Assembly: GCA_963556195.1 (NCBI GenBank)
Contig: OY744519.1
Coordinates: forward strand, 37,845,301-37,909,300
Direction: 5' to 3'
Length of the DNA stretch: 64,000 bases
From: Sepiola atlantica
Lineage: Eukaryota; Mollusca; Cephalopoda; Sepiida; Sepiolidae
Part shown: piece after piece, positions 10,628-23,254 of the stretch
Numbering within the stretch: the stretch's first letter is position 1
How the letters are laid out: every line of letters starts with the position of its first letter
The notes under the pieces: model-generated
The model's database searches: none
Seen by the model: only the letters and a program-made list of their open reading frames with translations
What the model was told of the DNA's origin: nothing
Translations under genes and position numbers: made by a program

Positions 10628-13443
10628 GGCAGGCCGCTACTGTAGACGTAAAGGGTTACTGTAAATTTGGGTGTGGTTTTGGGGTGACACCCCAAGCTGG
10701 AAGCAGTGTAGCGAGATATCTGTTAACATTAGTTTTAAACCTCTGCATGTCTGTACTTTCAGGAAACATGGAGACAGGAGGGGGTTTCAGAGTCCAGCGG
10801 CACGATAAAAACAACTTTTGGAGTAGAAGGCTCTCCGGCATCTGGATACCTTCACAGTGAATGGATGGGGTTTAGCTAATTGCCGTGTTGAACTAGTGAA
10901 TTTTCGTCGCGGCGGCACCAGTCTAGACAGTTAATCAGAGCACAATCAATTGAAGTGTTTGTAAAACAAGAACAAGAATGCAACATTGTGGCGATGGGGC
11001 AGGGGCTGAAGCTTGGTTGACAGTGAGGGACCTATTAAGTCGGCGTATTGATGATCAAAAAGAAGTTTTGCATTAACTAGGTGCCTGACTATCGCTAGAT
11101 TGATTAATAATTCACAGATTTTAGCAAAGATCAGGTGTAGACTAATCAAGCGGTCGTTTTGAGGATCAGTTTTATCACTAAAACTTTTGTAGACTAGTAC
11201 CACAGAGGCACTTTTCCAGCTATCTGGGAAGCAAGCTTCTACAAGGAATTTATTGTAGAGTTTAGAGAGGGCAGAGGTCAGTTCAGCAGAGCATTTCCTT
11301 TATTACTATTACCGGTATAAGATCAGGCCCACAAGCTTATGAGGTGTCAATGTTTTTTATGGTGTATTTGACCTAAGATGGGGTGATGATGAGGTTATCA
11401 AGTGTGGCTTCGGTCCGCAATAAACATTTGGGAAAGGGCGGTTTGCTGAGTTTAAAGTCGAATTTGAGGCGAAACGATGGGCAAGTAGTTCAGCCTCATC
11501 ATTGGCCGTGTAAACGACATCATTGTGGTTTGGTAGTAGGGGAATTGTGTATTGACCATTGTTCACCACACTATTGCAGATCATCAAGAAATCGCGAGAA
11601 CCTAGTATCTGTGACTAAATGCGTTGTTTGGTTATCTTTGTATATTTTTACTTTGCATCACCTATCGCTACTTTGCAATTATCTCTTGACTCTATAAATG
11701 TATGCTTATTAGTAGTTGACTTAGGGCAGACAAATTGTCATAATGCTTGCTGCCTGAGTGCAATAGCAGCTGCACATGCTGAGGTAAACCATTTAGGATA
11801 GTGGGTTTTGCTGCATACTTTTTGCGTGGGAACATATGCTTCAATGCCTGCTTTGACTCATTCAGTTAACTTATTTGCACACTTATTAGCAAGGAGTGAG
11901 AAGGTTTCCTTACATGGGGATTCGCTGATGTGACAACTTTTCAGGGGGATATGAATCATTATCACAATGTGATCAGCATTCTCGAGTAGGCTATCAGCTT
12001 TCGTCACACAAAAAAGGTATAGACAGTATCCTTGCTGGTCTACTCGATCGGGGATGTGGGTTAGGAAATCGACAGTCTGAAAGATTGAGTGAGCCAAGGG
12101 GAAATTATACGTAGAGTTGTCGGATGCGTTAGTAAGGCTGGAGAATTTCAACCAGTCACGCTGGTGTGCATTAAAATCTCCAAATAGATTTATATAGGCA
12201 TTCAAGTAAAGTAAGAGTGCTTTGTCTATGCTTTCAGAGACAGAGTTTAGCAAAGTACATTCCTGGGTCGAACGAGAACGGCATGATATATAAGTAACCT
12301 ATACTGTGTCATGTAAAGTAAATCTAAAGAGCATATAGTCTTGGTCATCCGATTCTAACATATGTTCTTTAGTCAGGGGAAATGTGTTTCGAACATAAAC
12401 TCTTAGCCCGTGTATATGCTTGTCAGGGTCTTTACGGTAGATTAAGACGTAGTCAGTCATGTTAAAATGGCGAGAGGAGATTGAGGATTGGAGGTGTGTT
12501 TGACTGAGTGTTAAGATATCCGGGGATGTTGTAAGGGGAAATGTTTCTACGTCGTTGATGTTGGATCTAAGGCCCCAACTATTTGTCAATGCGAGCCTCA
12601 AGGGCGGAGGTAAAGGTGTTTTTTGTTGGGTGTGTGGTTACGGTTTGATTACATTTTTTGTAGTGTCATGTTTCTTTTTTATAGAGTGGGGTGGGCAAGG
12701 TGGGTGCTTGTTATGTGCCAATAAGCTCACACAACCTTTCCATTAGTCGCGACCTCGTTCATGGGAGTTGTTGCCTCGGGAAAGCCCAACGGAGATAACT
12801 GCAGCGCCCCTTTCCATGCGCGACATACAACTACATACGGTATCATGCAACTGATAGTTAGCAGACGTTATTAGCACTACTTAAGAGCTTGGGCCCTTGT
12901 CGTTTCAGTCGGAAACAGCAGCCAGACAAGCTGTCTATCCTGTACCCTGAACCTGTCGGAACAAGAGCGACCCAGACTGGTGATGTAAGACTTAGTGACG
13001 AAATAACTTTCCCCAAGTTGATCAAATAAAGAGAAAGAGACACGGCGTTCATTGTCCTAGTAAGGAAACAAGGCCATGCACTGAATGTTTTGAGGCGCCC
13101 TTGCGCTTGTACGTCTGTGCCTTGCTTATAGACAAAAGAAAGTGCAAAGGCCCACTTTAGGCAGAACCTACTTTCTCCTTAAGCAATTGTAGGATGCAAA
13201 TCGGATATTTTGTCTGAGATTCCAACTTGAGGAATGTTGTCGATCAGGACTAAATAGGCCTCCTTCCCCAACTTTTTGCTGCCACAACGTAAGTAGTTGG
13301 AACAAAGGTTTTTTTTATCAGATATTTCTTTATCTTAGATTGAAGGCCTGAGAAGGTCGTACGGGTCCAACAAACCGGCAGGGGAAAAATAGCCTGCGCC
13401 CGTGTACTAGTCGGGTATTTCCGAGCCACCGCAGGTTAAAAAA
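10614..13443 (-). mobile_element. LINE copy A (Jockey-type), internally deleted
   Basis: Minus-strand non-LTR retrotransposon related to copies B-D. From right to left: a shared 5' terminal region (about 13436-12605, beginning near CCTGCGGTGGCTCGG), the endonuclease (about 12600-11860), the RT N-terminal part (about 11590-11090) and the C-terminal tail (about 11040-10650). The 3' end reads CCTTGTTTGGGATGAA; copy B ends almost identically. TAACATAT at 10606-10613 and 13444-13451 may be a target duplication but is AT-rich and weak. Many frameshifts make it non-functional. Confidence 0.8.
10656..12601 (-). pseudogene. LINE copy A endonuclease-RT pseudogene
   Basis: The frame at 12601-12299 carries the N-terminal endonuclease strand (LRSNINDVETF, DILTLSQTHLQSS). 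The frame at 12253-11858 keeps the GDFNAHQRDWLKFSS motif and NADHIV, the D-H pair of the exo/endo/phosphatase fold. RT fragments follow at 11587-11357 and 11203-10946. At about 11057 the reading jumps from the RT palm N-terminus (LLFDHQY) straight to the post-RT thumb/tail (LIGPSLSTKLQPL). About 0.75 kb present in copies B-D, including both catalytic Asp motifs, is missing. Confidence 0.75.
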
Positions 13444-13444
13444 T

Positions 13445-13447
<3 letters not shown>

Positions 13448-13517
<70 letters not shown>
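13448..13517. repeat. (TA)n microsatellite at the 5' end of LINE copy A
   Basis: Pure TA run starting within about ten bases of the LINE 5' boundary. Confidence 0.95.
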
Positions 13518-13521
<4 letters not shown>

Positions 13522-13639
13522 CAATGTACACTGCAGAGGGAATAGAGAGTTGAAAATAAGTTTTCCTCGTCTTAATTAAGTACAAATAAGAGAAAGACAG
13601 CCAAAACATCATGCCAGCGTATAAGTTCAGGAATTCATC

Positions 13640-14645
13640 AAGTCGGATATCAATAATAACACCCATTTTAGTCAAATACAGAATCAGGTACATTCAAATA
13701 ATAAACATTAGAGTATAGACAATTAATATGTGCGCGGCACAAAAAAGTAATAGAAGAGAAAAATGAAAAGAAATAAAACAGTTCGTTTCGTCTCGTCGGT
13801 GGCATGAAGAAATATCGAGTCTGGCTTAAAGCGCTTAGCCTGGGAATAAATTTAGTTGGAGGTGAGTCACCTATTTAAGGTAGAAACATAAGCGGAGGGA
13901 GTATGTTTTTTCAGGCTGTTCATATACATTTTTTTATTTGCTATAAGTTAGCATGACTTTTTTATTTGCATATCGTTGGTCGAGTATCATGTATGATCAG
14001 GATATATCGTTTTTAAAATAGCGATACAATCATTTGCCTGCCTCGTCTATTAGTATTGAGGCGTAAGAAACACCTACAAAGTATTAAATAATTAGTCAGC
14101 CAGCGTGGGATTTGAGGAATTACTTCAGTGGGAAATCAATTAGACAGTATATATCAATAATTAAACACATTGAAGTAAGACATAGAATAAAGTACATTCA
14201 AATAATGCACATTAAAGTTTAGAGAAGGTAATATGTGGGTGGCCCAAAAAGTAAGAGAATAGAAAAAAATGTAAAAATCATGAAAAAAAGTGATTATCTT
14301 CTCGTCGGTGGCATTGAGAAATATCGAGTCTGGCTTGTTGTGCCTAGCCTTCGAATGACTCCAGTGGGAGGAGAGTCACCTATTTGAGTAAGGAGGTTGA
14401 CGGGAGGGGGTATCTTTTTTCACGCGGTTTGAAGACTTGTTTTTTCTTTGCTATAAGTTTGGAAGACATTTTTATTATTTGCATATCGTTGGCTGAGTAT
14501 CAAGAGTGGTCGGTATATACCGTTTTTAAAATAGCGATAACATTATTTTCCCTGCTTCGTATATTAATATTGATACGTAAGAAACAACTAAAGTAATTAA
14601 ATAATTAGTCATCCAGCGTGTGATTTCAAGTATTACCTCAGTGAT
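13640..14645. repeat. Two-unit tandem duplication, 509-bp period
   Basis: CTCGTCGGTGGCAT occurs at 13792 and 14301, each followed by GAGAAATATCGAGTCTGGCTT or a close variant, GAGTCACCTATTT, TTTGCTATAAGTT, ATTTGCATATCGTTGG, TTTTTAAAATAGCGATA and AATTAGTCANCCAGCGTG. Order and spacing are kept over the whole unit. The first unit has GGTGAGTCACC, a perfect palindrome holding an AP-1-like TGAGTCA. No coding function is visible. Confidence 0.8.
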
Positions 14646-14680
14646 ACATTTTAAGGGTCATTATTTTTAACAAGAATGGC

Positions 14681-15862
14681 TTATCCGATTTGCCAAATAG
14701 AAAGAAGATCTGAAGTTTTACTAAATTGTTCCTTTATGGTATAGGATGAATGTACTATGGCGCATAAACAATGTAAACCTCTTGATGAAACATTGTCTGA
14801 TCTCAAGAAACGTAATGTTGTGATGGGTTGCTTCCTCCTTTTATTCTCAGGTGACTTCCGACAAACCCTCACTATTTTGCGACGTACAAGTCCAGCTGAC
14901 AGGCTCAATACTTGAGTTAAATTGTCATATTGGTCGAAGTATATCAGGACTGTAACATTATCTGTATGTGTGTTCATCTTAATTGACCCATTAGCAAGAT
15001 AGTTTGCTTCTGTACTTAAAAAAAAACTTGGTAATGGCAAGAGTGCCACAGTAAATAATGACTAGATTGGTATTACTCCAAAATATCAATTGTTTCATCA
15101 CTCAAATAATTGAGTATCAAAATTTACTAAAATATATTCGAAAATTATGTGCATCCTGACTCACTAACGGATATATAAAATCTAGGTCAAAAAAAGTATG
15201 TGGTACATGTCATCAATCTACAACTACTTAATGAAATTCAAGGTGATGAACAAACTTTCAGTTCTTTAGATGTATCCTTCAGTGATAGACATGCTGTAGA
15301 ATACCATGCATGATTTTAAAATGCATTAAAATTACCTGATTAATCAAAGCTGACAGTTAAATGGCCAATAATGTTACCACTGGAATGCAATGGAACGAGG
15401 CTGTGTGTTAAATGCCTTTAACATCAGGTGGGAGAAGCTATCATACTAACTGGTGTAGAAAATGACCGAACTGATATTCCTTACCAGAATAGCTATTATA
15501 TCGTCAGATTCTACAATTGAATTAAAAAAGCTTCACTATGACTAGATTGGTATTGCTCCAAATATCAATGGTTTCATCACTCACATAATTTAGTAGCAAA
15601 GTTTAATTTTAAAATCTTAATTTCTCAGTTAAATTAGTGTTTCCATGATAATTAAAAAGTACCAAATACGATCCTTGATTGCGTTTCGTCTCAACTGGGT
15701 TTCACTTTGCTTTAGCCATAGGCGATTTAATAAAGGGTCTTCAAGGGTATGCTCCCTACAATGACTATGCATATTGACACCAGAAGAAAACATAAAATAT
15801 TGTGTATCGTAGAGCTTTCTACAAATAGCCTTTATCTCCGCCTTGTCAGGTCTATAGTACAT
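14681..15862 (-). other. Unrecognised minus-strand ORFs with flanking direct repeat
   Basis: Two minus-strand frames (15049-14681, 122 codons; 15862-15629, 77 codons) have fairly normal amino-acid composition, for example AGLVRRKIVRVCRKSPENKR and EDPLLNRLWLKQSETQLRRN. I do not recognise a domain. A diverged direct repeat (GACTAGATTGGTATT..CTCCAAA..TATCAAT..GTTTCATCACTCA) lies at 15061 and 15540. They may be remnants of an unidentified transposon. Confidence 0.25.
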
Positions 15863-15973
15863 TTTATTTATTATCGCCTAAATTACTGTAAGTTTAATTG
15901 TTTATTTTCGGAATTTTCTTTTGATACTTTACCGTCTATTTGTGTTTTAATTAAACTCAGTATTTTATATTTT

Positions 15974-16003
15974 ACTCGGGCAACGCCAAAGCACACATTG
16001 TAG
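15974..16003 (+). mobile_element. Helitron-like 3' terminus (degenerate)
   Basis: ACTCGGGCAACGCCAAAGC followed by TGTAGCTT resembles the motif at 8783 and the GGGCAACGCC hairpins seen at many Helitron 3' ends. The hairpin is short here and the CTRR end is not clear. Weak call. Confidence 0.3.
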
Positions 16004-16236
16004 CTTATGATAATATTCTGGACAGCATCGTCCTTACAGTCAATTTTTTATGGTATTAGGATATGTTCTTATGCGCACACTAATGTTATGTTTCATTGGT
16101 GATGGTGTACGATTTTTCGAGTGATGCGATTGCTTAGTTTAAAATCCATGATCATGTAGAAATAATACATTGTATTTCAGTGTTATCTCATGGTGTTTCA
16201 CATACTTAGAACTATTTATTGTTTTTCAACAAATGA

Positions 16237-16301
<65 letters not shown>

Positions 16302-16335
16302 GGTGTATGTGTGTGGCTGTGTGTGTGCGTGGGGG
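16237..16335. repeat. (TA)n then (TG)n/(GGTG)n microsatellite
   Basis: TA to about 16262, then TG with GGGTGGGT interruptions. Confidence 0.95.
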
Positions 16336-16339
16336 TTGC

Positions 16340-17630
16340 GATACCCGAGCACCTCGGAAACGCATGAACATAAAACAGATCACAAGCGACGGGGTTAATG
16401 TATGATCACGGAATTCTTTTTTGTTATTGTTTTTAAATGACACCCTTGCAGACAAGTAGGATTTTACATTTTTGGCTTTATCTTTTTTCTTTGTCTTAAA
16501 GAATTATTTTTTCGAAAATGTGTTTTTCATAAGGCAATTGGATTCAGCTCTTCATCCCCTGCTTCGAGAATAGATACGACTGCGTTGTCTCTTTTTAATG
16601 ATTTGTGTAGCGATTTTACACATGAAATCTAGAAAAATTCAACACTAGATAAAATTTGCATTTTCTTGGCATAATGGTAAATTCCAAGATAACATATCAT
16701 AACGGAGGTAAATCCTCTAATAGCTTATTCGTGGAGCCTCAAGCGCCGTCTTGAGTAGTCTTATAGGTACCGAACACTTCGGGCAGGTCTCGGAAGCACC
16801 AGAGAGTCGCCGAAACTATCAACAAATCAGGTATAACAAAAATTAATCGCGTTCAATAAAAAATAGATTTCTGTAATCTCTGTCACCTCGTGGAATCTGT
16901 CGAAGAACTACTTCAGTTCTGCCAGCAAAGGTCTCTTTTACCGAAATTTAAAAAAACTGCGATAATTGTCAACGTATTCCTATGATTAAACAATTATCAT
17001 CTAATTAACAACAGTTGTTTAGCTATGTTTTTTTCGTTCTTAATTTTTATTTTTATAATTTAGTTTTATTTTCTTCGTAATTTATAGGCTGACCCTCTTC
17101 AATTTATCGTTTGGAAGTTTTCGCTTCGTTTTTGCTACGTCAACTCTTAAGGAGCTTCTGTAACCTGCCCGCACGTTGGCGACGCAAAGTCATTGAAAGT
17201 GTTTTATCTATTAGGGTGTCCCGTCTTGTTATAAATCGTCCGCTCAAACCTTTATACTTTAATATTCTCTTTCTCCTTTTACGTTGTAGTCTCACTTAGT
17301 ATAGCATTTTGCATCATACTTGTTGTCTCACTGACAGCTTAATTATACCTTGTTTAGACTTCTTCTCCTTGGGACAACATATTTTAATTTTCCTTTTGAT
17401 CTGTTTTGTTTTCTTTAACTGTGTACTTCCCCATACCTTTGGTCTGTTATTTTTTTACTCGGTGCTCAGGAAACGGTCAACCATTTCGTTAAGTCTGTGT
17501 ATCCTATCTCGTGGATTTTCAATGTTATTGTCACGTCAAAGACAACGCTATTACTTTGATGTATTTTTATTTAATGAGCGACTCATTCTGTCCTCGGCTT
17601 TATCAATTGTTGACCGGCAATGGCATAGTT
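16340..17630. other. Unannotated region
   Basis: No gene, RNA or repeat that I recognise. The plus-strand frames at 17111-17299 and 17309-17677 are hydrophobic T-rich translations without motifs. Confidence 0.45.
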
Positions 17631-17631
17631 C

Positions 17632-19917
17632 ACCCCAAACAAGGCAGGCCGCTACTGTAGACGTAAGGGACTACTGAGAAAAGGGAAGAAGGTTTGGGGG
17701 TCAACCTACATTTGGAGTTATGCAGCGAGATCTATGTTTACATTATTTTAAATGTATGCATGTCCGTACCGTCGGGGGAAAGGGACAGGAGGGAGTTCCA
17801 AAGGCCAGCAGCATGAGGAAAGAAGCCATTAAAGTAGAAAGATATCCGGTATCTGTGGACCTCCACAGTTAATGGATGGGATTCAGCTGATTGTCGAGTT
17901 GGTCTAGTTAATTTACGTCGAGGGAGGCACCAGAGTAGCCAGAGCATAATCCATTGAAGCATTTGCACAACAAGCACAATGATGCTACATTACGGCGATG
18001 GGACAGAGGCTAAAGCTTGGTTGGCAGTGACGGACCTATAAAGTTTGCGACTCTTTTTGGGCCTTGTACAGGAGGGGGGACTCGTAGATGATGCACCAGT
18101 CCAGATGTAGTAACAATGCTACATGCATGGGCGGATGGTGGCTTTGTAAAGATATATGATAATGTTAGGTGTGAGAAGTTTACTTGCACGGTAGAGGAAG
18201 TCCACCATCTTTGTTGCAGCCTTGGCAATGCCTTCAATGTAGTTGTTAATATTATGTTACCTGTGAAGGTTAGGCCGAGGAGTTTGCATGTTGAACTCTC
18301 GGGTAGGGTGTTATTTGCTATGATGATCGGTGGTTAGATAGTTTCTTGTAGTTATTGAAGGAAAGTAGGTTTGTCTTTGTGGCATTAAAATTTACCAATA
18401 ATTTATGACCCCAATCCACCACAGCCTGAATGTCATTTTCTTAGGATCTAGCAATTGTGTCGGTATGATCGCGTCTGTTTTGCCCACATGACGAGAGTAA
18501 GCGTGGTGTCGTCAGCAAATAAACCAATCTCAGAATTAATGTCATCAGGGAGATCGTTTATGAAAATCAAAGACAATAAACGTCAAAGGATAGATCCCTG
18601 GGGTAGACCAGCATTTATATCATGTTGCTTAGATGAACGGTCATCGATTACAACCTGGATCTTTCTTTTGGTTAGAAAAGATCTAATTATATTAAGTTAT
18701 TGCCCAGTAATACCGTAAGAGAGTATTTTCAAGAGTAGCCATTCATTGCATACCTTGTCAAAGGCTATATATATATAAAGCGTTACTGCCCTAGCTCCAC
18801 CTGCCTTGTCGAGTGTGTGATACATGCGTTCAGAAATGACTGGTATGATTTCTGCAATAGATCGTAATTGTCTAAATAAATACGGGCGGTCATGAAGAAG
18901 TTTAGCATTAACTTCGCTAGATTGATTAATGATTCAAAGATTTGAGCAAAGATCGAGAGATGACTGATTGGGCGGTAGTTTAGAGGATCAGTTCTATTCC
19001 CAGACTACTTGTAGACTGGTACCACGGAGGTAATTGTCCATGTATCGGGGAAGTAAGATTCGGCAAGGCATTAGTTATATAGTTTGGAGAATAAAGGGAC
19101 CGCTTCAGCAGAACATTTCTTTATAAATATTACGAGTATAAGATCAGGCCCACAAGCTTTGGAGGTCTCAAGGTTTTATGTGATATCTCTGACTTGAGAT
19201 GGGGTGACGACCAGGTTATATAGTGTGGCTTCGGTCCACAATGGGAATTTAGGTAAGGGGTTGTTTTCTGAGTACAAAGTGGAGTTAGGAGAAACACGCT
19301 GTGACAAGTAGTTAAGCCTAACTGTCTGCCGTGCAAACGACATCATATTGGTGTTATAGGAGGGGAATCGTTAATTGACTATTGTTCACCACCCTATTGT
19401 AGATTTTCAAGAAAACGCGGGTACCTAGTTTCTGTGAGTAAATGTGTTTTTTAGAAAACTCATTATACCTTCGCTTTGCTTTACTTATCACGGTCTTACA
19501 ATTATTTCTTGACTGTATACATTCCTGTCTATAAGTATATGACATATGGCGGCCGAATTCACGGTATGCTTGCTGTCTCTCAACAATGACAATTGCACAT
19601 TCCGAGGTGACCCATTGGAAACAGTAGGACTTGCTAAAGAATGTTGGCATAGGGGGCATAGGCTTGAATGCCTGCTTTGCCCCATTCGGTACACTCATTT
19701 GCCCACTGGTCCGCAGGGAGTGAGACGGTTACACTCAATAGGGCGCCGCTGATGTGATCTCTTATCGACTCAAAATTAGACTGCTCGTAGTATCTCGTTA
19801 TTTTGAGCAACGGTCAATCAGCTTTTGGACGAGATTTTAGGGTGATATAAATCATTAGCACAATGTGATCAGCATTCTCGATTGGGCTCTGAGCTTTCGT
19901 CACAAATAGCCGCGGGC

Positions 19918-19918
<1 letters not shown>
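17632..19918 (-). mobile_element. LINE copy B (Jockey-type), 5'-truncated
   Basis: Minus-strand relative of copies A, C and D. Its 3' end (plus 17632-17665) matches copy A through CCCAAACAAGGCAGGCCGCT and GTAGACGTAA. It covers the C-terminal tail and the whole RT region and ends in the endonuclease at about 19918, where sequence changes at once to (TA)n. The endonuclease N-terminus and 5' region are missing. Confidence 0.8.
17738..19900 (-). pseudogene. LINE copy B RT pseudogene, FADD retained
   Basis: Scattered over several frames. The tail (17977-17738) has LTRPTRQSAESHPLTVEVHR and GLWNSLLSLSPDGTDMHTFK. Further upstream are IGPSLPTKL, the palm motif EIGLFADDTTLTLVMW (FADDT codons at 18519-18505), QYDLLIT-like and PVYK-like RT segments, and the linker between endonuclease and RT (19698-19354). 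Frameshifts and stops throughout. It is the only one of the four copies in which I could read an unaltered FADD box. Confidence 0.7.

Positions 19919-19997
<79 letters not shown>
19919..19997. repeat. (TA)n microsatellite truncating LINE copy B
   Basis: TA run fused directly to coding sequence of LINE copy B. Confidence 0.95.
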
Positions 19998-20000
<3 letters not shown>

Positions 20001-20186
20001 CAGAGAAAATATTGAGAGATTTAATTTTTTTCTCTCTCAATCATTTTCTCCAACTGTGACAACATTGTTTCCCCTCATATCTTATTCGATTTTTTTAGTT
20101 TTTAACTCATCATTCTCACGTTTCCTCTTAGAGGGTCAGACGATAAAGACAATTTTAGATTTTTTTTTCACCAGCCCGTTTCATTG

Positions 20187-20189
<3 letters not shown>

Positions 20190-20257
<68 letters not shown>

Positions 20258-20395
20258 CATCACTATGTAATATATATATACATATATTTATCACTATATA
20301 AATATAGATATCCCTATATATATATATATACTATATATATACATATAGAATATATATATATACATAAAAAATATATATATACATATATATATATT
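20190..20395. repeat. TA-rich complex simple repeat
   Basis: TA runs separated by ATCACTATATAAATAT and ACATATAGAATATA units, ending at the 3' end of the SINE copy. Confidence 0.9.
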
Positions 20396-20396
20396 T

Positions 20397-20600
20397 AAAG
20401 CCCTCTGTTCAGTCTAGAGAGACTATGGATACCCCTAAAAGGGGCTGGCTGCGCGTGTAATTATGAAGCAATGGTTGCGCAATCCCTAACAACACATCTC
20501 CTTAGTCGGCACTGCTTGATTCCAATGGCAAGCAATTCAAGACGACTGGAAACAATGCCGAGATAAACAGAGAGCACAAACAGAACCTGGTAGTCCCAAA
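20397..20600 (-). mobile_element. 5S-derived SINE, minus copy (5'-truncated)
   Basis: Reverse complement starts with TTTGGGACTACCAGGTTCTG, the 3' end of a 5S-like head, and continues through the same body as the plus copy at 32187-32458. Shared blocks include ATCTCGGCATTGTTT, CAGTCGTCTTGAATTG, GTTAGNNATTGNGCAAC and a final CCATAGTCTCTCTNGACTGA. Most of the 5S-like head is lost. Both ends are embedded in TA-rich repeat. Confidence 0.75.
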
Positions 20601-20737
20601 TATATATATATATATATACATATAGAATATATATATATATACATATAGAATATATATATATATATACATATAGAATATATATATATATACATATAGAATA
20701 TATATATATACATATAGAATATATATATACATATAGA

Positions 20738-20768
<31 letters not shown>

Positions 20769-20872
20769 CATATAGAATATATATATATACATATAGAATA
20801 TATAAATATATATATATACATATAGAATATATATATATATATACATATAGAAAATATATTTATATACATATA

Positions 20873-20923
<51 letters not shown>

Positions 20924-20932
20924 TAGATATAT
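20601..20932. repeat. ACATATAGAATATA minisatellite in (TA)n
   Basis: About a dozen ACATATAGAA motifs at irregular 20-35 bp spacing, separated by variable TA runs, then pure TA from about 20880. The long FYMYIYI-type frames here are simple-repeat translations. Confidence 0.9.
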
Positions 20933-21196
20933 CCTCAAATAGTGCAGACGACGTGTGGTTTCGTGTGTACTTTATGCCTGTGCATTTCAAGTGTTATATT
21001 TATGTAGCTGATAGAGTTAATATACTCATGTTTTGCTCTAGCATTTTCAGTTCTTTATTGAACCCTCTTTGTTAGGATTACTCTAGTATTAATGCCTGGA
21101 AGTCAAAAAGTAACCAAACATTTAAAAAAACAACAACAACGAACAAATATTCAGACAACAGTCAAGTGTATGTTTTTAAGAAAAATGTATTCCCAA

Positions 21197-21198
<2 letters not shown>

Positions 21199-21279
<81 letters not shown>
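21199..21279. repeat. (TA)n microsatellite
   Basis: Pure TA run. Confidence 0.95.
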
Positions 21280-21283
<4 letters not shown>

Positions 21284-23110
21284 TGCTGGACACTTTAAAA
21301 AAATATCCGCAAAAAAATAATTGCCCCCAGAAAAATTGAATGTGGTTCTTACGCAATTTTTATGAGTTAAAATAAAGACGATGCCAACACCCAAATGTTT
21401 CCGACCCCGAATTTAGAAATCATTCGTGTATACGTCTGAAGTTAGCACTAACTGGCAGTAAGTGAGTGCTTATTTTACGTTTAATTTATATAACAAAATA
21501 ACCCCCACAATAAAATGTAAAATATTTATTTCATGTTTTGTATTTGTTTGTTTTTTGCGATCATAAGTTAAAGCGTTTCACAGGTAATTACCTAAAAATA
21601 AGAATGTTTAGTATTTGGTGGGTTAAAGTAATTTGAATATCTGTTTTAATCAAATTATGTTGAGGTTATACCAGAGTTGAATGGACCACTTTGGGGCAGT
21701 TTGTTTGATTGATATGTGATAACGTCGCTGAAACTGCATGCATGATGAAGGAAATGGGCTAAGAGTAGCAAATAGTTTCTCAGCGGTTTATCAAATGAAG
21801 TGAATGCATAATAATGTTTCCTAAAGTACTAACATGCTCCAAGTGGTATGAAATGTTTTGCGTATGCTGGAAGAAAAAATGGCGGGATTACTTGGGTCAT
21901 CTATCTAACGAGTTAATGAATCATATACCATTCTCTGATTGGATTCGTTAGATTTGTAGAAATACACCGTAGCCCATTTTACCCCGGTCACATAGTATCA
22001 GGAAAATATTGGTTCTTAACAAAAAATTTGAAAATATAAATATAACATGAATTTATCACTTCAAATAGGTAATAAATATGTAATATTTAAACTTACCATA
22101 CGATTATTTATGTTTTCTTGTTTCGTAATAGGTTTCGGAAAGTCCCACAGCATCATGTGATATAACATCGACCTTAAAAAAGATGTTATGCTTGTTTATG
22201 ATAAAATCAGTAGTAAATAAGGAACGTTTTGTTTAAAACGAAAATAAGTTTTAAAAATGTATTGATCAAAATGTATTTCATTATTTTTCTTATTCGTCAA
22301 CGATAATTAGTTAAACGAAGTCTTAAGCCGGTCTGGTAGACTCCATTCTTGTATATTACTTACACAATTCAAAGTGTTCTTATTCCGATTACATGTGTAA
22401 TAACGAATATATGTTTACTCGTAATAGTTGTTCAATAAAAATGCGTTGTTTCCTAAACACAGTATCGCACTATGTTTTTAGACGTCGATATATGTTTAGC
22501 CAAAAATACGAATTTTAAGATAAGTGATTAATTATATTTTTTAGAACCAAAAATATGATCTTCTTCAGTTTTCAAACAGTACTATTTTTGAGCAAGGATG
22601 TTTTATGTTAAATCCAATGTTTATGTTATCTTTCGTTTATTAGATTGTGTAGTTAAAATAAATAACATAAAACGAAGAACTCCTCCCGATTTAAAGAATG
22701 GATTTGCAAATATCAATGAAATCACTGCACGAAGATTGTTTTCTACTCTATATAATTGTTGTTTACTTCCTATTAAATTACGAAGTTTTAATTCGGCACT
22801 CTACGGTACTTTTACGGAATATCTTGTTTATGAATGTGTTAGGTGAAAGTACAGAACAGTGAACGAAACCCTCTTCCTATGTAAATAATGTTTTTAAACA
22901 TACTTATTTCAGCATAGTTTGTAAACTGCAGAAGTGTAAAAATAAGCATACGATGACTGTGTTATTCTATGTAAATGTTGTTTCTTATTTTAATTTACGT
23001 GTAGTGCGCCCACGTTGCGGGGGGGGGGTTCTGGAGTTTAGCCACATGAGAACTACATCGTGTGCTTGACTCTGCCCTCGTAAGGAAACAAGTAAATAGG
23101 AACGAATACA
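21280..23110. other. Unannotated AT-rich region upstream of the intact LINE
   Basis: No gene that I recognise. An 82-codon ATG frame (22598-22846) ends close to an AG|GTGAAA donor-like sequence, but it matches no family I know. A G10 run lies at about 23020. Confidence 0.4.
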
Positions 23111-23117
23111 TACTAAG

Positions 23118-23128
23118 TAGCGACTACT
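23118..23128 (+). repeat. Left target-site duplication of the intact LINE
   Basis: TAGCGACTACT, identical to 26964-26974. Confidence 0.85.
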
Positions 23129-23254
23129 GGTTGTTTTCATTTCCTGTCACGTTTGAAATAATTTATTCTGTAATATTTAAAAACTGAGGCTATTTGTCTT
23201 TTTTAAAATACGGTGTGGCTCTTTTTTCAAAAAATAAAAATAAAACAATTGTGA

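Noticed and set aside
11383..11801. Plus-strand frames over LINE copy A (also 18116-18718, 27821-28033, 50907-51164)
   Set aside because: Antisense shadows of the minus-strand LINE reading frames, which carry the recognisable endonuclease and RT motifs.
17309..17677. 122-codon hydrophobic frame that could be a membrane protein
   Set aside because: Starts on TTG, is made of T-rich codons, and its end runs into the 3' end of LINE copy B.
20502..20990. Long tyrosine/isoleucine-rich frames (133-162 codons)
   Set aside because: Translations of TA/ACATATAGAA simple repeats. The same applies to all IYIYIY frames in the window.
22598..22846. 82-codon ATG frame ending near a splice-donor-like AG|GTGAAA
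   Set aside because: No recognisable domain and no partner exon. ATG frames of this length occur by chance.
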